The notes: generated from the sequence alone by a model not told the origin. Counted from the first letter of the stretch, positions 18,013 through 26,659 are shown. The stretch: 58,883 nucleotides of DNA from Arcobacteraceae bacterium (GCA_021107755.1 JAIOSF010000011.1:1-58883), one strand, 5' to 3'. Made by a program: numbers and translations.

Positions 18013-19836
18013 ATGGAAGATAAAATAATAAAACAACTAAAACAACACAATTTACTAAAAGTTATTGATGAACCTCTTGATATTTACTTAGAGATTCCAC
18101 ATATTGCCTATATAGAGGTTAAAAAAGAGGATAGCAAAGCGCTTCTTTTTACTAATCCTATAGATAAAAAAAACCATAAAGAGTTTACAACTCCTGTTTT
18201 GATGAATGTTTTTTGTAATGAGGAAGCAGTAGAGCTTTTTATAGGAGATGGAGATAAAATAGCAGCTGAAATTCAAAGCCTATTAAAGATGAAACCACCA
18301 AGTGGTTTTATGGATAAGCTTTCAATGTTTGGACAACTTTTCAATCTTAAATCAGTATTTCCAAAACGATTGAGTTCTAAAGGTGAATGTCAACAAATTA
18401 TAAAAAAAGGTGCTGAAGCAAAGCTTAGTGACCTACCAATTCTAACTACTTGGGAACAAGATGGTGGACCATTTATCACTATGGGGCAAGTGTATACCAC
18501 AAGCTTAGATGGAAAGATGCACAATGTAGGGATGTATAGACTTCAAGTGTATGATGACCAAACTTTAGGGATGCACTGGCAGATACACAAAGATAGCAAC
18601 CACTTCTTCCACGAATACAAAAAAGCTGGCAAAAAAATGCCTGTAAGTATAGGAATTGGTGGAGATCCTATGTATATTTGGTGTGGACAAGCACCACTTC
18701 CTATAGGTGTATTTGAGCTTATGCTTTATGGTTTTGTAAAAAAAGAGAATGCAAGACTTGTAAAATCAATCACAAATGATATCTATGTACCACACGATGT
18801 TGACTTTGTAATTGAAGGTTTTGTAGATGTTGAAAATATGAGAATGGAAGGACCTTTTGGAGATCATACTGGATATTATACCCTAGAAGAGGAGTATCCA
18901 TTTTTAGAAGTAACTGCCATCACATCTAAGAAAAATCCAGTATTTGCAGCTACTGTTGTAGGGAAACCACTTTTAGAAGATAAATATATGGGTCACGCAA
19001 CAGAGCGTATTTTCCTTCCTCTACTTCAAACTACTGCACCTGATTTGATAGACTATTATATGCCTGAAAATGGTGTGTTTCACAATCTTATCTTAGGAAA
19101 AATAAAAACAGCCTATCCAGGTCATGCACAACAAATCATGCATGCATTTTGGGGTGTAGGTCAAATGAGTTTTGTAAAACACGCAATTTTCGTAAATCAA
19201 GATGCTCCAGAGTTATCTAGTGATGAGATTATCCCATATATTTTAAATAGAGTTGATACTGAAACACTTCTTATTACCAAAGGTGTAGTAGATGCACTTG
19301 ACCATAGCAGTCCTAAGTTTGCAGTTGGTGGAAAGCTTGGAGTTGATTGTACAGGAGATGAGATAGAAGAACTTGGTATTGAAGTTTTAGAAGATGCCCT
19401 ACTCCTAGAAAAAATGCAAAATATCTCTGCTGATATCAAAGGTTTAAAACAATACTTCACAGATACAAAAAATCCAATAGTAGTGATAAGTGTAGAGAAA
19501 AACAGAAGTCAAAAGTACCTCATAGAGGAGTTAAAACCCCTATTCTCTCATATCAAAATATTAGCAATAGTAGATGAAAAAAACAACACTTTAGACAATC
19601 CTTATATGCTAGTATGGAGAGTTGTAAACAATATAGATAGCAATAGAGATATCTATATAGATGGGCATACGATAAGTATAGATGCTACAAATAAAAACAG
19701 TCATGATAACTTCCAAAGAAGATGGCCAGATGATGTTGTTTGTACTACAAGTGTGATTGAGGATTTGAGAAAGAGAAAGATTATTAATGTGGATGATGCG
19801 TTTATTGATTTTTGGGGAATTGTAGAGGGGAAATAA
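18013..19836 (+). CDS. UbiD-family (menaquinone-type) decarboxylase
   Basis: A 607-residue UbiD-family decarboxylase, matching the long form annotated in Campylobacterota as a menaquinone biosynthesis decarboxylase. Recognisable segments are ADLPILTTWEQDGGPFITMGQ, GIGGDPMYIWCGQAPLP and EGPFGDHTGYYTLEEEYP, the last holding the conserved acidic residues. The family needs prenylated FMN made by UbiX. The chain runs past the core domain (KGVVDALDHSSPKFAVGGKLGVD) as in this subfamily. It stands alone, with no other quinone genes next to it. Confidence 0.85.
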   Translation: MEDKIIKQLKQHNLLKVIDEPLDIYLEIPHIAYIEVKKEDSKALLFTNPIDKKNHKEFTTPVLMNVFCNEEAVELFIGDGDKIAAEIQSLLKMKPPSGFMDKLSMFGQLFNLKSVFPKRLSSKGECQQIIKKGAEAKLSDLPILTTWEQDGGPFITMGQVYTTSLDGKMHNVGMYRLQVYDDQTLGMHWQIHKDSNHFFHEYKKAGKKMPVSIGIGGDPMYIWCGQAPLPIGVFELMLYGFVKKENARLVKSITNDIYVPHDVDFVIEGFVDVENMRMEGPFGDHTGYYTLEEEYPFLEVTAITSKKNPVFAATVVGKPLLEDKYMGHATERIFLPLLQTTAPDLIDYYMPENGVFHNLILGKIKTAYPGHAQQIMHAFWGVGQMSFVKHAIFVNQDAPELSSDEIIPYILNRVDTETLLITKGVVDALDHSSPKFAVGGKLGVDCTGDEIEELGIEVLEDALLLEKMQNISADIKGLKQYFTDTKNPIVVISVEKNRSQKYLIEELKPLFSHIKILAIVDEKNNTLDNPYMLVWRVVNNIDSNRDIYIDGHTISIDATNKNSHDNFQRRWPDDVVCTTSVIEDLRKRKIINVDDAFIDFWGIVEGK

Positions 19837-20040
19837 AAAATACTTTTTATAGTCAAATGTTTAAGAATACCTTATTTAAGGTGTTTGTCGTTGTTTTGAT
19901 ATACGACATTTTTGATGTATGTTATTTGTTAGTTTTCAGGGTGTTTTATATAATGTATGTTCAATAAATAGTTATATCTAAGATTATAAAACAATAAAAT
20001 TTCAATATATCTATTTATTAAATTCAATGAAAAATTTAAG

Positions 20041-20046
20041 TATAAT
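20041..20046 (+). promoter_or_regulatory. -10 element of the 233-aa membrane protein gene
   Basis: TATAAT ends 5 bases before the ATG at 20052, with no ribosome-binding site between, again suggesting a leaderless mRNA. The 215-base gap before it (19837-20051) otherwise holds only a weak inverted repeat, ACCTT-ATTT-AAGGT at 19869-19882, with no T run. Confidence 0.5.
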
Positions 20047-20051
20047 GGTTT

Positions 20052-20753
20052 ATGAAAAAAGAAAATATATCCATATTAATTAGCACTATCAGTTTATTAA
20101 TTGCAGCTTTTGCAATTTGGCTACCTTTTTATCAAAATAAATTAAAAGAAAAAGAAATTCTACAAATAGATATTAATTTAGATAAAAATTCTAAAATCCA
20201 ATATTTAAATGAAAAAGTTCTTCAATTTCCATTCATAGTAACAATTTCAAATAATTCATTGGTTTCTTTATCTATAGTTGACTATTATTTTTCTCAGTTT
20301 GATAATAATAGGGAAGGTTATGTTTTTGATGGCATAGATGGTAAAATATTACCTATTGATAATAAAGTAGTAAAGTTTCCAATTTTTTTAGAGTCAGGTA
20401 AGAGTATAAAATTTAAGGTTTTAGTTGGTTATAGGTTTTCTTTAGATAATAAAAATATATTAAAGATGAATATTATAGATTTAGCTAATAAAAATTTATT
20501 AAATATATTTGGTTTTGCTAGTCTAGAAGAAAAGAATGATAACATACCTATTTATTTAATGAGTACTACTACAGGAAGAGGAAATACATTTTTTAAAGAT
20601 TTTGCCTTAGCTTCTATATATACAACTTTAACTGAAAAAGATATAGAAAAATTTTCTTCTCAGCTAGGAGTCCACTATCTAGATTTAAATCCCAAACAAT
20701 TAACCAAACAGATGGAGTTTAAAGAGAATAAAAAAATTTTAATTAGAAAGTAA
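20052..20753 (+). CDS. Hypothetical single-pass membrane protein
   Basis: A 233-residue protein I cannot assign. A single N-terminal membrane segment (residues 7-26, ISILISTISLLIAAFAIWLP) is followed by a soluble part rich in beta-type segments (FPFIVTISNNSLVSLSIVDY), which resembles the small membrane-anchored immunoglobulin-like proteins found in accessory regions. No cysteines or catalytic motifs stand out. The very high AT content and position before toxin-antitoxin remnants suggest an accessory gene. Confidence 0.6.
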   Translation: MKKENISILISTISLLIAAFAIWLPFYQNKLKEKEILQIDINLDKNSKIQYLNEKVLQFPFIVTISNNSLVSLSIVDYYFSQFDNNREGYVFDGIDGKILPIDNKVVKFPIFLESGKSIKFKVLVGYRFSLDNKNILKMNIIDLANKNLLNIFGFASLEEKNDNIPIYLMSTTTGRGNTFFKDFALASIYTTLTEKDIEKFSSQLGVHYLDLNPKQLTKQMEFKENKKILIRK

Positions 20754-20852
20754 ATATAACAAATCGTTGGAAAGAAAAACAAGGTTACACTGCAGTTATT
20801 TAAGCTTTTATCTTGTAAAGTTACTTAGATGAAAATTTGAAGAACCAAATAG

Positions 20853-20965
20853 AAATATCACCTTGTTTTTCAACTCAAACATTATAAAAATGATGAAAAT
20901 AATATTAGAATTATAAGTGCTAGATGAAATCTCGCAGGAACGAGGACAAAATCGACCAAATCTGA
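20853..20965 (+). pseudogene. Decayed BrnT toxin remnant
   Basis: One frame reads HYKNDENNIRIISAR and then a TGA (20925-20927). The adjacent frame continues KSRRNEDKI to a stop at 20963-20965. BrnT toxins end in a stretch like RIISARKxxxxE, and brnT normally lies directly upstream of brnA, exactly as here. A shift of one or two bases at 20925 would join the two parts. No start codon or N-terminal half is recognisable upstream, where stops interrupt the frame. I read this as the dead 3' end of a toxin gene. Confidence 0.55.
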
Positions 20966-20992
20966 AACAAAACAATATAAGGAGTATCTATC

Positions 20993-21202
20993 ATGAGAGA
21001 AGAATATGATTTTAGTAATTCAGTAAAAAATTCGTATGCTAAAAAAGTTAAAAAACAAATTTCAATAAAAATTGAAGAGGATACTATTGAGTATTTTAAA
21101 GAGTTAGCAAAAGAAGTTGGTATCCCATATCAAAATTTGATGAACTCGTATTTAACAAATTGTGCTGTTAAGCATGTAGAACCAAAATTGAAATGGGCAT
21201 AA
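20993..21202 (+). CDS. brnA: BrnA-family antitoxin
   Basis: A 69-residue protein. The opening MREEYDFSNSVKNSYAKK matches the BrnA start (xxEYDFSKAxRG-like), followed by a ribbon-helix-helix region (KKQISIKIEEDTIEYFKELAKEVGIPYQNLMNSYL). BrnA represses its own operon and neutralises the RelE-fold RNase BrnT. Here the toxin upstream is only a remnant, so this is an orphan antitoxin. ATAAGGAG lies 8 bases before the ATG. It may still regulate or protect against related toxins in trans. Confidence 0.75.
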   Translation: MREEYDFSNSVKNSYAKKVKKQISIKIEEDTIEYFKELAKEVGIPYQNLMNSYLTNCAVKHVEPKLKWA

Positions 21203-21219
21203 ATGGGATATTCCCTCAT

Positions 21220-21241
21220 CCCCAATTTTCAGTTGGTGGGG
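21220..21241 (+). terminator. Possible weak terminator hairpin after brnA
   Basis: CCCCAA and TTGG(T)GGGG form a short GC-rich hairpin 18 bases after the brnA stop, but no T run follows, so termination is uncertain. Confidence 0.3.
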
Positions 21242-21361
21242 TGCATATCAAAAATGCTTATGAAGATTTTTGAGTATTAATATCAAACATCATACAGACT
21301 CTTTTTTTATCTCAAAAATGATATATTTTTAATATTAATTATACCCTCAAAGGAGCAACCT

Positions 21362-21499
21362 ATGTACGATGATGATTTTGAATATGAAGATGATATTTTA
21401 GACGATGATTTCCCAGACTATGAAGATGATTTATACGGGATTGATGGTTTTGAAGATGAAGAGGAAGGTGACGAAGATTTCTATGAAAATGACTACTAA
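21362..21499 (+). CDS. Small highly acidic protein, 45 aa
   Basis: An ATG-initiated 45-codon ORF with a strong ribosome-binding site (AAAGGAG, 7 bases upstream) and an excellent terminator 15 bases after the stop, so it is a complete small transcription unit. The peptide has 25 Asp/Glu out of 45, several aromatic residues (DDFEYEDD, DYEDDLYG, DFYEND) and no Lys or Arg. Nothing indicates an enzyme. DNA-mimic, metal-binding or chaperone-like roles are possible; function unknown. Confidence 0.65.
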   Translation: MYDDDFEYEDDILDDDFPDYEDDLYGIDGFEDEEEGDEDFYENDY

Positions 21500-21514
21500 C
21501 TATTAACAAACATT

Positions 21515-21549
21515 AAAAAAGGGTGCTACAATTGTAGCACCCTTTTTTT
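21515..21549 (+). terminator. Rho-independent terminator (probably bidirectional)
   Basis: GGGTGCTACAATTGTAGCACCC is a perfect inverted repeat with an A run before it and a T run after it. It separates the small acidic gene from oorC, which comes from the other side, so it may serve both. Confidence 0.9.
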
Positions 21550-21565
21550 ATATCTTTAAAGAGAA

Positions 21566-22129
21566 TTATTTCATTTTAGCTTTTGCTTCATCAGAATATT
21601 TATATCCTAAATCATACGCTTTTATATTTACTTCATGTACTTTTGCAGGTACTTTAGAAAGCATAACCTCTTTTAAAACTTCTTTATCAATAGCATTTTC
21701 AAAATTATTTGCAATAGCAAGAGCGATAACTGATTGAGTAATAACATTCCCAACCTCCTCTTTTGCTATAGTAATAATTGGTATCTCTACAATATTCCAT
21801 TTTTTTCTATCTTCTGCAGTTGGATGTACAAGATTTGGTTCAACAACAATTGTACCACCCTCAGATACTCCACCTTTAAATAAGTCATAACTTACTTGTG
21901 CTACTGAAAGCATAAAGTCAATCTCACCATCATTTGCATATGGGTAAAAAATCTCATCATCATCTAAAGTGATATCAACAACAGTTGCACCACCTCTAAC
22001 TTGTGAAGTATATGTAGCAGTTTTTAGTCCATGCCCACCAGTTTTAATCTTTGCAGCTGCAAAAATCTCACCAGCAAGAAGAACACCTTGTCCACCAACA
22101 CCTGTAAATCTCATTAATGTTCTAGCCAT
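21566..22129 (-). CDS. oorC: 2-oxoglutarate:acceptor oxidoreductase, gamma subunit
   Basis: A 187-residue gamma-domain subunit (RFTGVGGQGVLLAGEIFAAA at the N-terminus, typical of POR/KOR gamma) and last of the oorDABC operon. With OorA, B and D it decarboxylates 2-oxoglutarate to succinyl-CoA and reduces ferredoxin or flavodoxin. The start is ATG with GGAGAC 5-6 bases upstream, 9 bases after oorB. Confidence 0.93.
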   Translation of the reverse strand: MARTLMRFTGVGGQGVLLAGEIFAAAKIKTGGHGLKTATYTSQVRGGATVVDITLDDDEIFYPYANDGEIDFMLSVAQVSYDLFKGGVSEGGTIVVEPNLVHPTAEDRKKWNIVEIPIITIAKEEVGNVITQSVIALAIANNFENAIDKEVLKEVMLSKVPAKVHEVNIKAYDLGYKYSDEAKAKMK

Positions 22130-22138
22130 AGTGTCTCC

Positions 22139-22996
22139 TTATATCTTTTTCTCAAAGTCATCTTGAGTGATAACTTTTCTTTTACCTTGTTGTACAGCTT
22201 TAATATCTTCGTACATATCACAGTATTCTCTAACCTCAGTATCATGTTTTAACACACCTGTTGGGAACATATTTAATTGTTCTTCAGGAGTTAATTTTTC
22301 ATATTTACTTAATGGAGTAGTAATAGAATCAATCCAGTCTAGGTTTTCCATAGCTGATTGCATTTTATTTTTTCTACCAAGGTTAATATGACAGTTAGAC
22401 ATAACATCAAAGAAACTAAATCCTCTATGTTCAAAACCTTTTACTAAAGTTCTCTCTAGTTTTTTAGGATCAAGCATAGTCTCTCTTGCTACAAATGAAG
22501 CACCAGAAGCGATAGCTAATTTACAAGCATCAAAAGTTGGGTCAATATTACCAGCTTTTTGAGATACAGTCCACATACCTTGAGGTGTTGTAGGACTTGT
22601 TTGTGAATTTGTCAGACCATAGATGAAGTTATTGATAACAATCATGTTGATATCGATATTTCTTCTACAACCATGAATTGTATGATTTCCACCAATAGCC
22701 AGTGCATCACCATCTCCAGCAACACAAATTACATGTTTATCTGGATTTGCTAACTTAACACCTGTTGCCCAAGCTACAGTTCTACCATGAGTTGTATGGA
22801 TTGTATTAAAGTCAACATATGAAGAAAATCTTCCTGAACACCCAATACCAGAAACAACACAAACATCATCTTGTTTCCAACCACATTTATCAATAGCTCT
22901 AATAACGGCTTTTAAAATAACACCATCACCACATCCCCAACACCATAGTGTTGGCATTTTTTCTAATCTTAAGTATTTATCGTAATTAAATGCCAT
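22139..22996 (-). CDS. oorB: 2-oxoglutarate:acceptor oxidoreductase, beta subunit
   Basis: A 285-residue thiamine-pyrophosphate subunit. TPP/metal binding is seen in CVAGDGDALAIGGNHTIH and INNFIYGLTNSQTSPTTPQG, and iron-sulfur/active-site Cys in LWCWGCGDG and SGIGCSGR. I place the start at ATG 22994-22996 (MAFNYDKYL), preceded by GGAGG with nine bases between. A longer reading frame from 23023 would overlap oorA and lacks a better ribosome-binding site. Confidence 0.93.
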   Translation of the reverse strand: MAFNYDKYLRLEKMPTLWCWGCGDGVILKAVIRAIDKCGWKQDDVCVVSGIGCSGRFSSYVDFNTIHTTHGRTVAWATGVKLANPDKHVICVAGDGDALAIGGNHTIHGCRRNIDINMIVINNFIYGLTNSQTSPTTPQGMWTVSQKAGNIDPTFDACKLAIASGASFVARETMLDPKKLERTLVKGFEHRGFSFFDVMSNCHINLGRKNKMQSAMENLDWIDSITTPLSKYEKLTPEEQLNMFPTGVLKHDTEVREYCDMYEDIKAVQQGKRKVITQDDFEKKI

Positions 22997-22997
22997 C

Positions 22998-24149
22998 TTA
23001 GAATACCTCCTTAACTTTCTCAACTATCTCATAAGGTGAAATAGCTCTACCATTAACTTTATATAGACCCTCTAAATCAAGTCTTCCTGAAACTCTCTCA
23101 ACCTCTTCTGTATATTGTCTGATATTTAACTCAACACAAAGTACATTTTTAGTCATATCAGTAAAGTGTCTTATTCTATCTGCTGGACTTGGCCATAAAG
23201 TTATTGGTCTAAATAAACCAGCTTTAATACCATCTTTTCTTAAATGTCTAATAGCCTCTTTAGCTGCAAGTGAAACTGAACCGTAAGCTACAATCAGTAC
23301 CTCACCATCACTTCCATCAAAATCATCTAACATAAACTCTTCATTTAGTTCTAACTCATCTGTATGCATCATAACTTTGTCTTCAAGTCTTTGAATTAAG
23401 TTTTTACATGTTGTAATCTCTTCTGTTGGAAAACCTTTTGCATCATGATGTAATCCTGTAAAGTGGTATCTATACCCTTTAAACATTGGATTTAATACTG
23501 CAGCTTCGTCACCTGCAACACCATATGGTCTATAATCTTCAGGTGCACCATCAAAGGTTTTTCTTGGAACAATTCCAGCTTTGACCTCTTCTAGTGTAGG
23601 TATCATAGCTTTACCATGCATGTGACCTAAAGTCTCATCTGTAAGTACAATAACTGGTTGCATAAATCTATCTGCAAGGTTAAATGCTCTTACCACTTCT
23701 GTATAACACTCAGCTAAGTTACCAGCACAAAGTGTGATAGATCTGTAGTCACCATGAGATGGGTTTCTTGCTTGTCTAACATCACCTTGAGAAACTCTTG
23801 TAGGAAGACCAGTAGATGGACCACCTCTCATAACATTTACAAGAACCATTGGTACTTCTGCCATTTGAGCAAGACCTAAGTTTTCAGCTTTTAATGAAAC
23901 ACCTGGACCTGAAGTTGCTGTTAAAGCTCTTACACCAGACATTGCAGCACCAACTGTTGCAGCAATCCCAGCAATCTCATCTTCCATTTGTATTGCAGCT
24001 CCACCAGACTTTGGTAAAAGGTCTGATATAGTATGCATTACCTCACTTGATGGTGTAATTGGATATCCACCAAAAAATTGACATCCTGCATCTACAGCAG
24101 CAATTGCATTTAAGTCATTACCAGTAGATATAATTTCTCTAGTTGCCAT
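22998..24149 (-). CDS. oorA: 2-oxoglutarate:acceptor oxidoreductase, alpha subunit
   Basis: A 383-residue alpha subunit: NDLNAIAAVDAGCQFFGGYPITPSSE begins the pyrimidine-binding domain, GPGVSLKAENLGLAQMAEVPMV follows, and a C-terminal transketolase-like domain (VLIVAYGSVSLAAKEAI) closes it. It is separated from oorD by 11 bases and from oorB by one, which argues for one transcript and fixed stoichiometry. Confidence 0.94.
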   Translation of the reverse strand: MATREIISTGNDLNAIAAVDAGCQFFGGYPITPSSEVMHTISDLLPKSGGAAIQMEDEIAGIAATVGAAMSGVRALTATSGPGVSLKAENLGLAQMAEVPMVLVNVMRGGPSTGLPTRVSQGDVRQARNPSHGDYRSITLCAGNLAECYTEVVRAFNLADRFMQPVIVLTDETLGHMHGKAMIPTLEEVKAGIVPRKTFDGAPEDYRPYGVAGDEAAVLNPMFKGYRYHFTGLHHDAKGFPTEEITTCKNLIQRLEDKVMMHTDELELNEEFMLDDFDGSDGEVLIVAYGSVSLAAKEAIRHLRKDGIKAGLFRPITLWPSPADRIRHFTDMTKNVLCVELNIRQYTEEVERVSGRLDLEGLYKVNGRAISPYEIVEKVKEVF

Positions 24150-24160
24150 TCATTTTCTCC

Positions 24161-24493
24161 TTATTTCCCGTAATTTTCAGGTAGTCTATAGTTATTTTCT
24201 ACAATTGCAGCAGCTCTAGCTTTTGCTTCATCTGTTAATTTTGCAAACTTAATATTATCTGCTTTTTTATCTGCAACATAAATTGCGAAATCTGGACAGT
24301 TTAACTCACAGTCATTACAACCAATACAACTATCAATCGCAACAATATCTATCATTGCTCCTAAAGTTGAAGCAGGTTCTGCTTTCATAGATAACACTCC
24401 CGCTGGACAAACAGATACACATATATCACATGCTTTACATCTTGCTGTATCAACCCATACTGGAGTATTTTCAGGTGCTTTCATTAAAGACAT
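24161..24493 (-). CDS. oorD: 2-oxoglutarate:acceptor oxidoreductase, ferredoxin (delta) subunit
   Basis: A 110-residue two-[4Fe-4S] subunit with CKACDICVSVCPAG and CIGCNDCELNCPD. I prefer the start at ATG 24491-24493 (MSLMKAPENTPVW), which has GGGGAAAAT directly upstream; the frame extends to 24514 but without a ribosome-binding site there. It passes electrons from the TPP subunit to the acceptor. First gene of the operon. Confidence 0.92.
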   Translation of the reverse strand: MSLMKAPENTPVWVDTARCKACDICVSVCPAGVLSMKAEPASTLGAMIDIVAIDSCIGCNDCELNCPDFAIYVADKKADNIKFAKLTDEAKARAAAIVENNYRLPENYGK

Positions 24494-24661
24494 ATTTTCC
24501 CCTTCATTATTCAATTAAATTAAATAGAATATATGATTCTCATACATTACTAAAAACATAGTATCGTATATTGATTAATATAGTTTTTAATATCTAAAGA
24601 GATTTTCCCATATAGTATTTTAGTGTTACTATTTGAATCATATATACTCTTATACAATTTT

Positions 24662-25135
24662 TTATTTTAAGATTATTTCAACTCTTCTGTTGATTGCTCT
24701 ACCCTCTGGTGTTACATTTGTTGCTATTGGCATAGTTTCCCCATACCATTTAACAGATATTCTCTCACTATCAATACCCATAGCCTCTAAATGTTTTAAA
24801 ACTGTATACACTCTTTTTTTTGAAAGTATTAGGTTTGTTTGATAGTCTGCTGTTGAATCTGTATGCCCCTTTAGTACAATAGTGTAACCAAAAGCTTCAC
24901 TTGCTAACTGGGCATATTCTTGAAGTTGTTGCATATTTGTCATATCAAGCATATATAAATTATGATCAAAATTGACAATACGCTTTATCTCTTTAGTACA
25001 TCCTTGCATATCTACAAATACACCAGCAGGTGTATCTAGGCAAATATCTATATCATCCTGAACTAAATCATTGTCCATATCAACAGCAAGTAATGAGCTA
25101 AAACTCAACAGTAATGCAAAAATAATAGTATTCAT
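24662..25135 (-). CDS. OmpA-family peptidoglycan-associated protein
   Basis: A 157-residue exported protein (signal peptide about residues 1-17, ending SLLAVD). Residues 19-45 form an Asp-rich calcium-type motif (DMDNDLVQDDIDICLD), and residues 60-157 are an OmpA C-terminal domain with VLKGHTDSTADYQTNLILSKKR and the final NRRVEIIL, which bind diaminopimelate in peptidoglycan. There is no beta-barrel, so it is a periplasmic wall-binding protein of unknown partner. It is alone between oor and a DedA-like gene. Confidence 0.82.
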   Translation of the reverse strand: MNTIIFALLLSFSSLLAVDMDNDLVQDDIDICLDTPAGVFVDMQGCTKEIKRIVNFDHNLYMLDMTNMQQLQEYAQLASEAFGYTIVLKGHTDSTADYQTNLILSKKRVYTVLKHLEAMGIDSERISVKWYGETMPIATNVTPEGRAINRRVEIILK

Positions 25136-25194
25136 AAAAAACCTTTGTGTATATAAATCAATTATAGTTATAGCTGACTTAAATATTTATTAGT

Positions 25195-25200
25195 TATTAT
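25195..25200 (+). promoter_or_regulatory. -10 element of the DedA-like gene
   Basis: TATTAT ends 5 bases before the ATG at 25206, and no ribosome-binding site is present. Another candidate leaderless message. Confidence 0.4.
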
Positions 25201-25205
25201 GTCAT

Positions 25206-25631
25206 ATGAATTATCTCTATCTCTTTTTTATCGCTTTAATTTCTGCAACAATTCTTCCCATGGGAAGTGAAGCATTACTTTTATATGACATTTCTATCGA
25301 TTTAAATATCTATCTACTTTTTCTTAGTGCTACTTTTGGTAACTCTTTAGGGTCGCTGATAAATTATTGGCTTGGATTAAAAGGTGAGGAGTATTTATTA
25401 AATCATAATGTTATTAAAGAGAAACATATTAATAAAGGAAAAAAGTATTTTGATAAGTATGGGGGATATTCACTTCTTTTATCTTGGGTACCTATAATTG
25501 GTGACCCAATAACTTTTGTAGCTGGTATGTTACAATACAACTTAAAAAGATTTATCATTCTAATTATCATAGCAAAAGGTAGTAGATACCTTTTTTTAAT
25601 AATTAGTTATAAGTTTTTTATTACCTCTTAA
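25206..25631 (+). CDS. YqaA/DedA-like (VTT) membrane protein
   Basis: A 141-residue protein with three to four membrane segments. GLKGEEYLLNHNVIKEKHINKGKKYFDKYGGYSLLLSWVPIIGDPITFVAGM contains the G-x-WxPxxGDP-like motif of the YqaA branch of the DedA/SNARE-associated family. DedA proteins flip undecaprenyl phosphate or other lipids, but the short YqaA branch is not well characterised. Its stop and that of the convergent dUTPase gene share one TTAA. Confidence 0.75.
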   Translation: MNYLYLFFIALISATILPMGSEALLLYDISIDLNIYLLFLSATFGNSLGSLINYWLGLKGEEYLLNHNVIKEKHINKGKKYFDKYGGYSLLLSWVPIIGDPITFVAGMLQYNLKRFIILIIIAKGSRYLFLIISYKFFITS

Positions 25632-26563
25632 GAGTCTAACATATCATATTTAATTTGTAACTCTTTGTATACTGTGTTATAAGAAGCATTTTCCAACTCT
25701 TCCAATATCTCTATCATCACTACATTATCTTCTTGTCCATTCCATTCTTTTATATAAGTACCCTCTTTATAGCCATTGTCTTGTCTAAACTTATTTAAAG
25801 AGTTTTTCCCTATATAAAGTTTTTGTAACCAAGTGAAGCTAAGACCTGAAAGTTTACAACATCTAAAGAATTGATCAATAAATCTCTCAACACCACTAAA
25901 TTGTGGCATATTTCCAGTTTCTATTGCAAATGCTATATAAGAAAGTTTTTCAGCTTCTTTTACTATAAGTTTCACATCTATATCTTCTATCTCTACAGCT
26001 TCATAGATACAATGTGTATTTACTAAAGATACCGCTTTTGGAATATTTGTCTCTTGTAAAATATAGCTCATTAAAAAGTGCCATACATCTACAAGTTCCA
26101 CATGAAGATTATTAAGATCTGGTTGATCACTGATATTTTTCCAATGTTTCCAAGGTGTAGAATCAATAAGTTCCGCTACTTCCATATGAATACATCTTAA
26201 CCAATTAATCTCTTTGTCGTATTTATTTATACCTAATTCCCAGTTTGTACCATTTGTATCATCGTTAAGTTTCTTTTGTAATACAAACATCTCTTCTAAT
26301 TTTGCAGGAAAACTTGAAGACTCTTCAAGCAAAGCAGCAAGAGGTAAACACTCTTCAACCAAAAGATCAAGTGAATTATTATCACCCGGTACATCTTGTT
26401 CCCCTTGAAGGAGATGTACAATAAGAGCTATTGTATAAGGTATCTCATCTCTTTGCTCCCAATCTAATATATCACTAGGTGTCACACCTACATAATTAGC
26501 AAAACTCTCAATTGTAGAAAAACCTAGATTTTTAACAGTTGTTTTTAACTCTTCATATAACAA
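25628..26563 (-). CDS. dut: Dimeric dUTPase with N-terminal HTH extension
   Basis: A 311-residue protein. From about residue 87 it follows the dimeric all-alpha dUTPase of Campylobacter (LEEMFVLQKKLNDDTNG, HMEVAELIDSTPWKHWKN, ELVDVWHFLMSY, with the Glu/Asp Mg-binding residues), which converts dUTP to dUMP. The first 80 residues are an addition with a helix-turn-helix-like sequence (TIESFANYVGVTPSDILDWEQRDEIP). The start is TTG at 26561-26563 with AGGAGA seven bases upstream; no in-frame ATG is nearby. The HTH may bind DNA or mediate assembly. Confidence 0.82.
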   Translation of the reverse strand: MLYEELKTTVKNLGFSTIESFANYVGVTPSDILDWEQRDEIPYTIALIVHLLQGEQDVPGDNNSLDLLVEECLPLAALLEESSSFPAKLEEMFVLQKKLNDDTNGTNWELGINKYDKEINWLRCIHMEVAELIDSTPWKHWKNISDQPDLNNLHVELVDVWHFLMSYILQETNIPKAVSLVNTHCIYEAVEIEDIDVKLIVKEAEKLSYIAFAIETGNMPQFSGVERFIDQFFRCCKLSGLSFTWLQKLYIGKNSLNKFRQDNGYKEGTYIKEWNGQEDNVVMIEILEELENASYNTVYKELQIKYDMLDS

Positions 26564-26659
26564 TTCATTCTCCTATATATTCTTCATCAATTATGATACA
26601 ATCATTTTGTTTAAATTATTTGATTTATAACAATTTTTAGTTCAATTCACTATTCAGTT

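Noticed and set aside
20339-20352. GGTAAAATATTACC as another copy of the fdh/selD repeat
   Set aside because: It lies inside a coding region and has a shorter spacer than GGTAAA-N6-TTTACC.
23849-24031. Leu/Gln-rich ORF antisense to oorA, and similar overlapping frames
   Set aside because: Such frames arise as shadows of well-conserved genes on the other strand and have no ribosome-binding site or recognisable domain.
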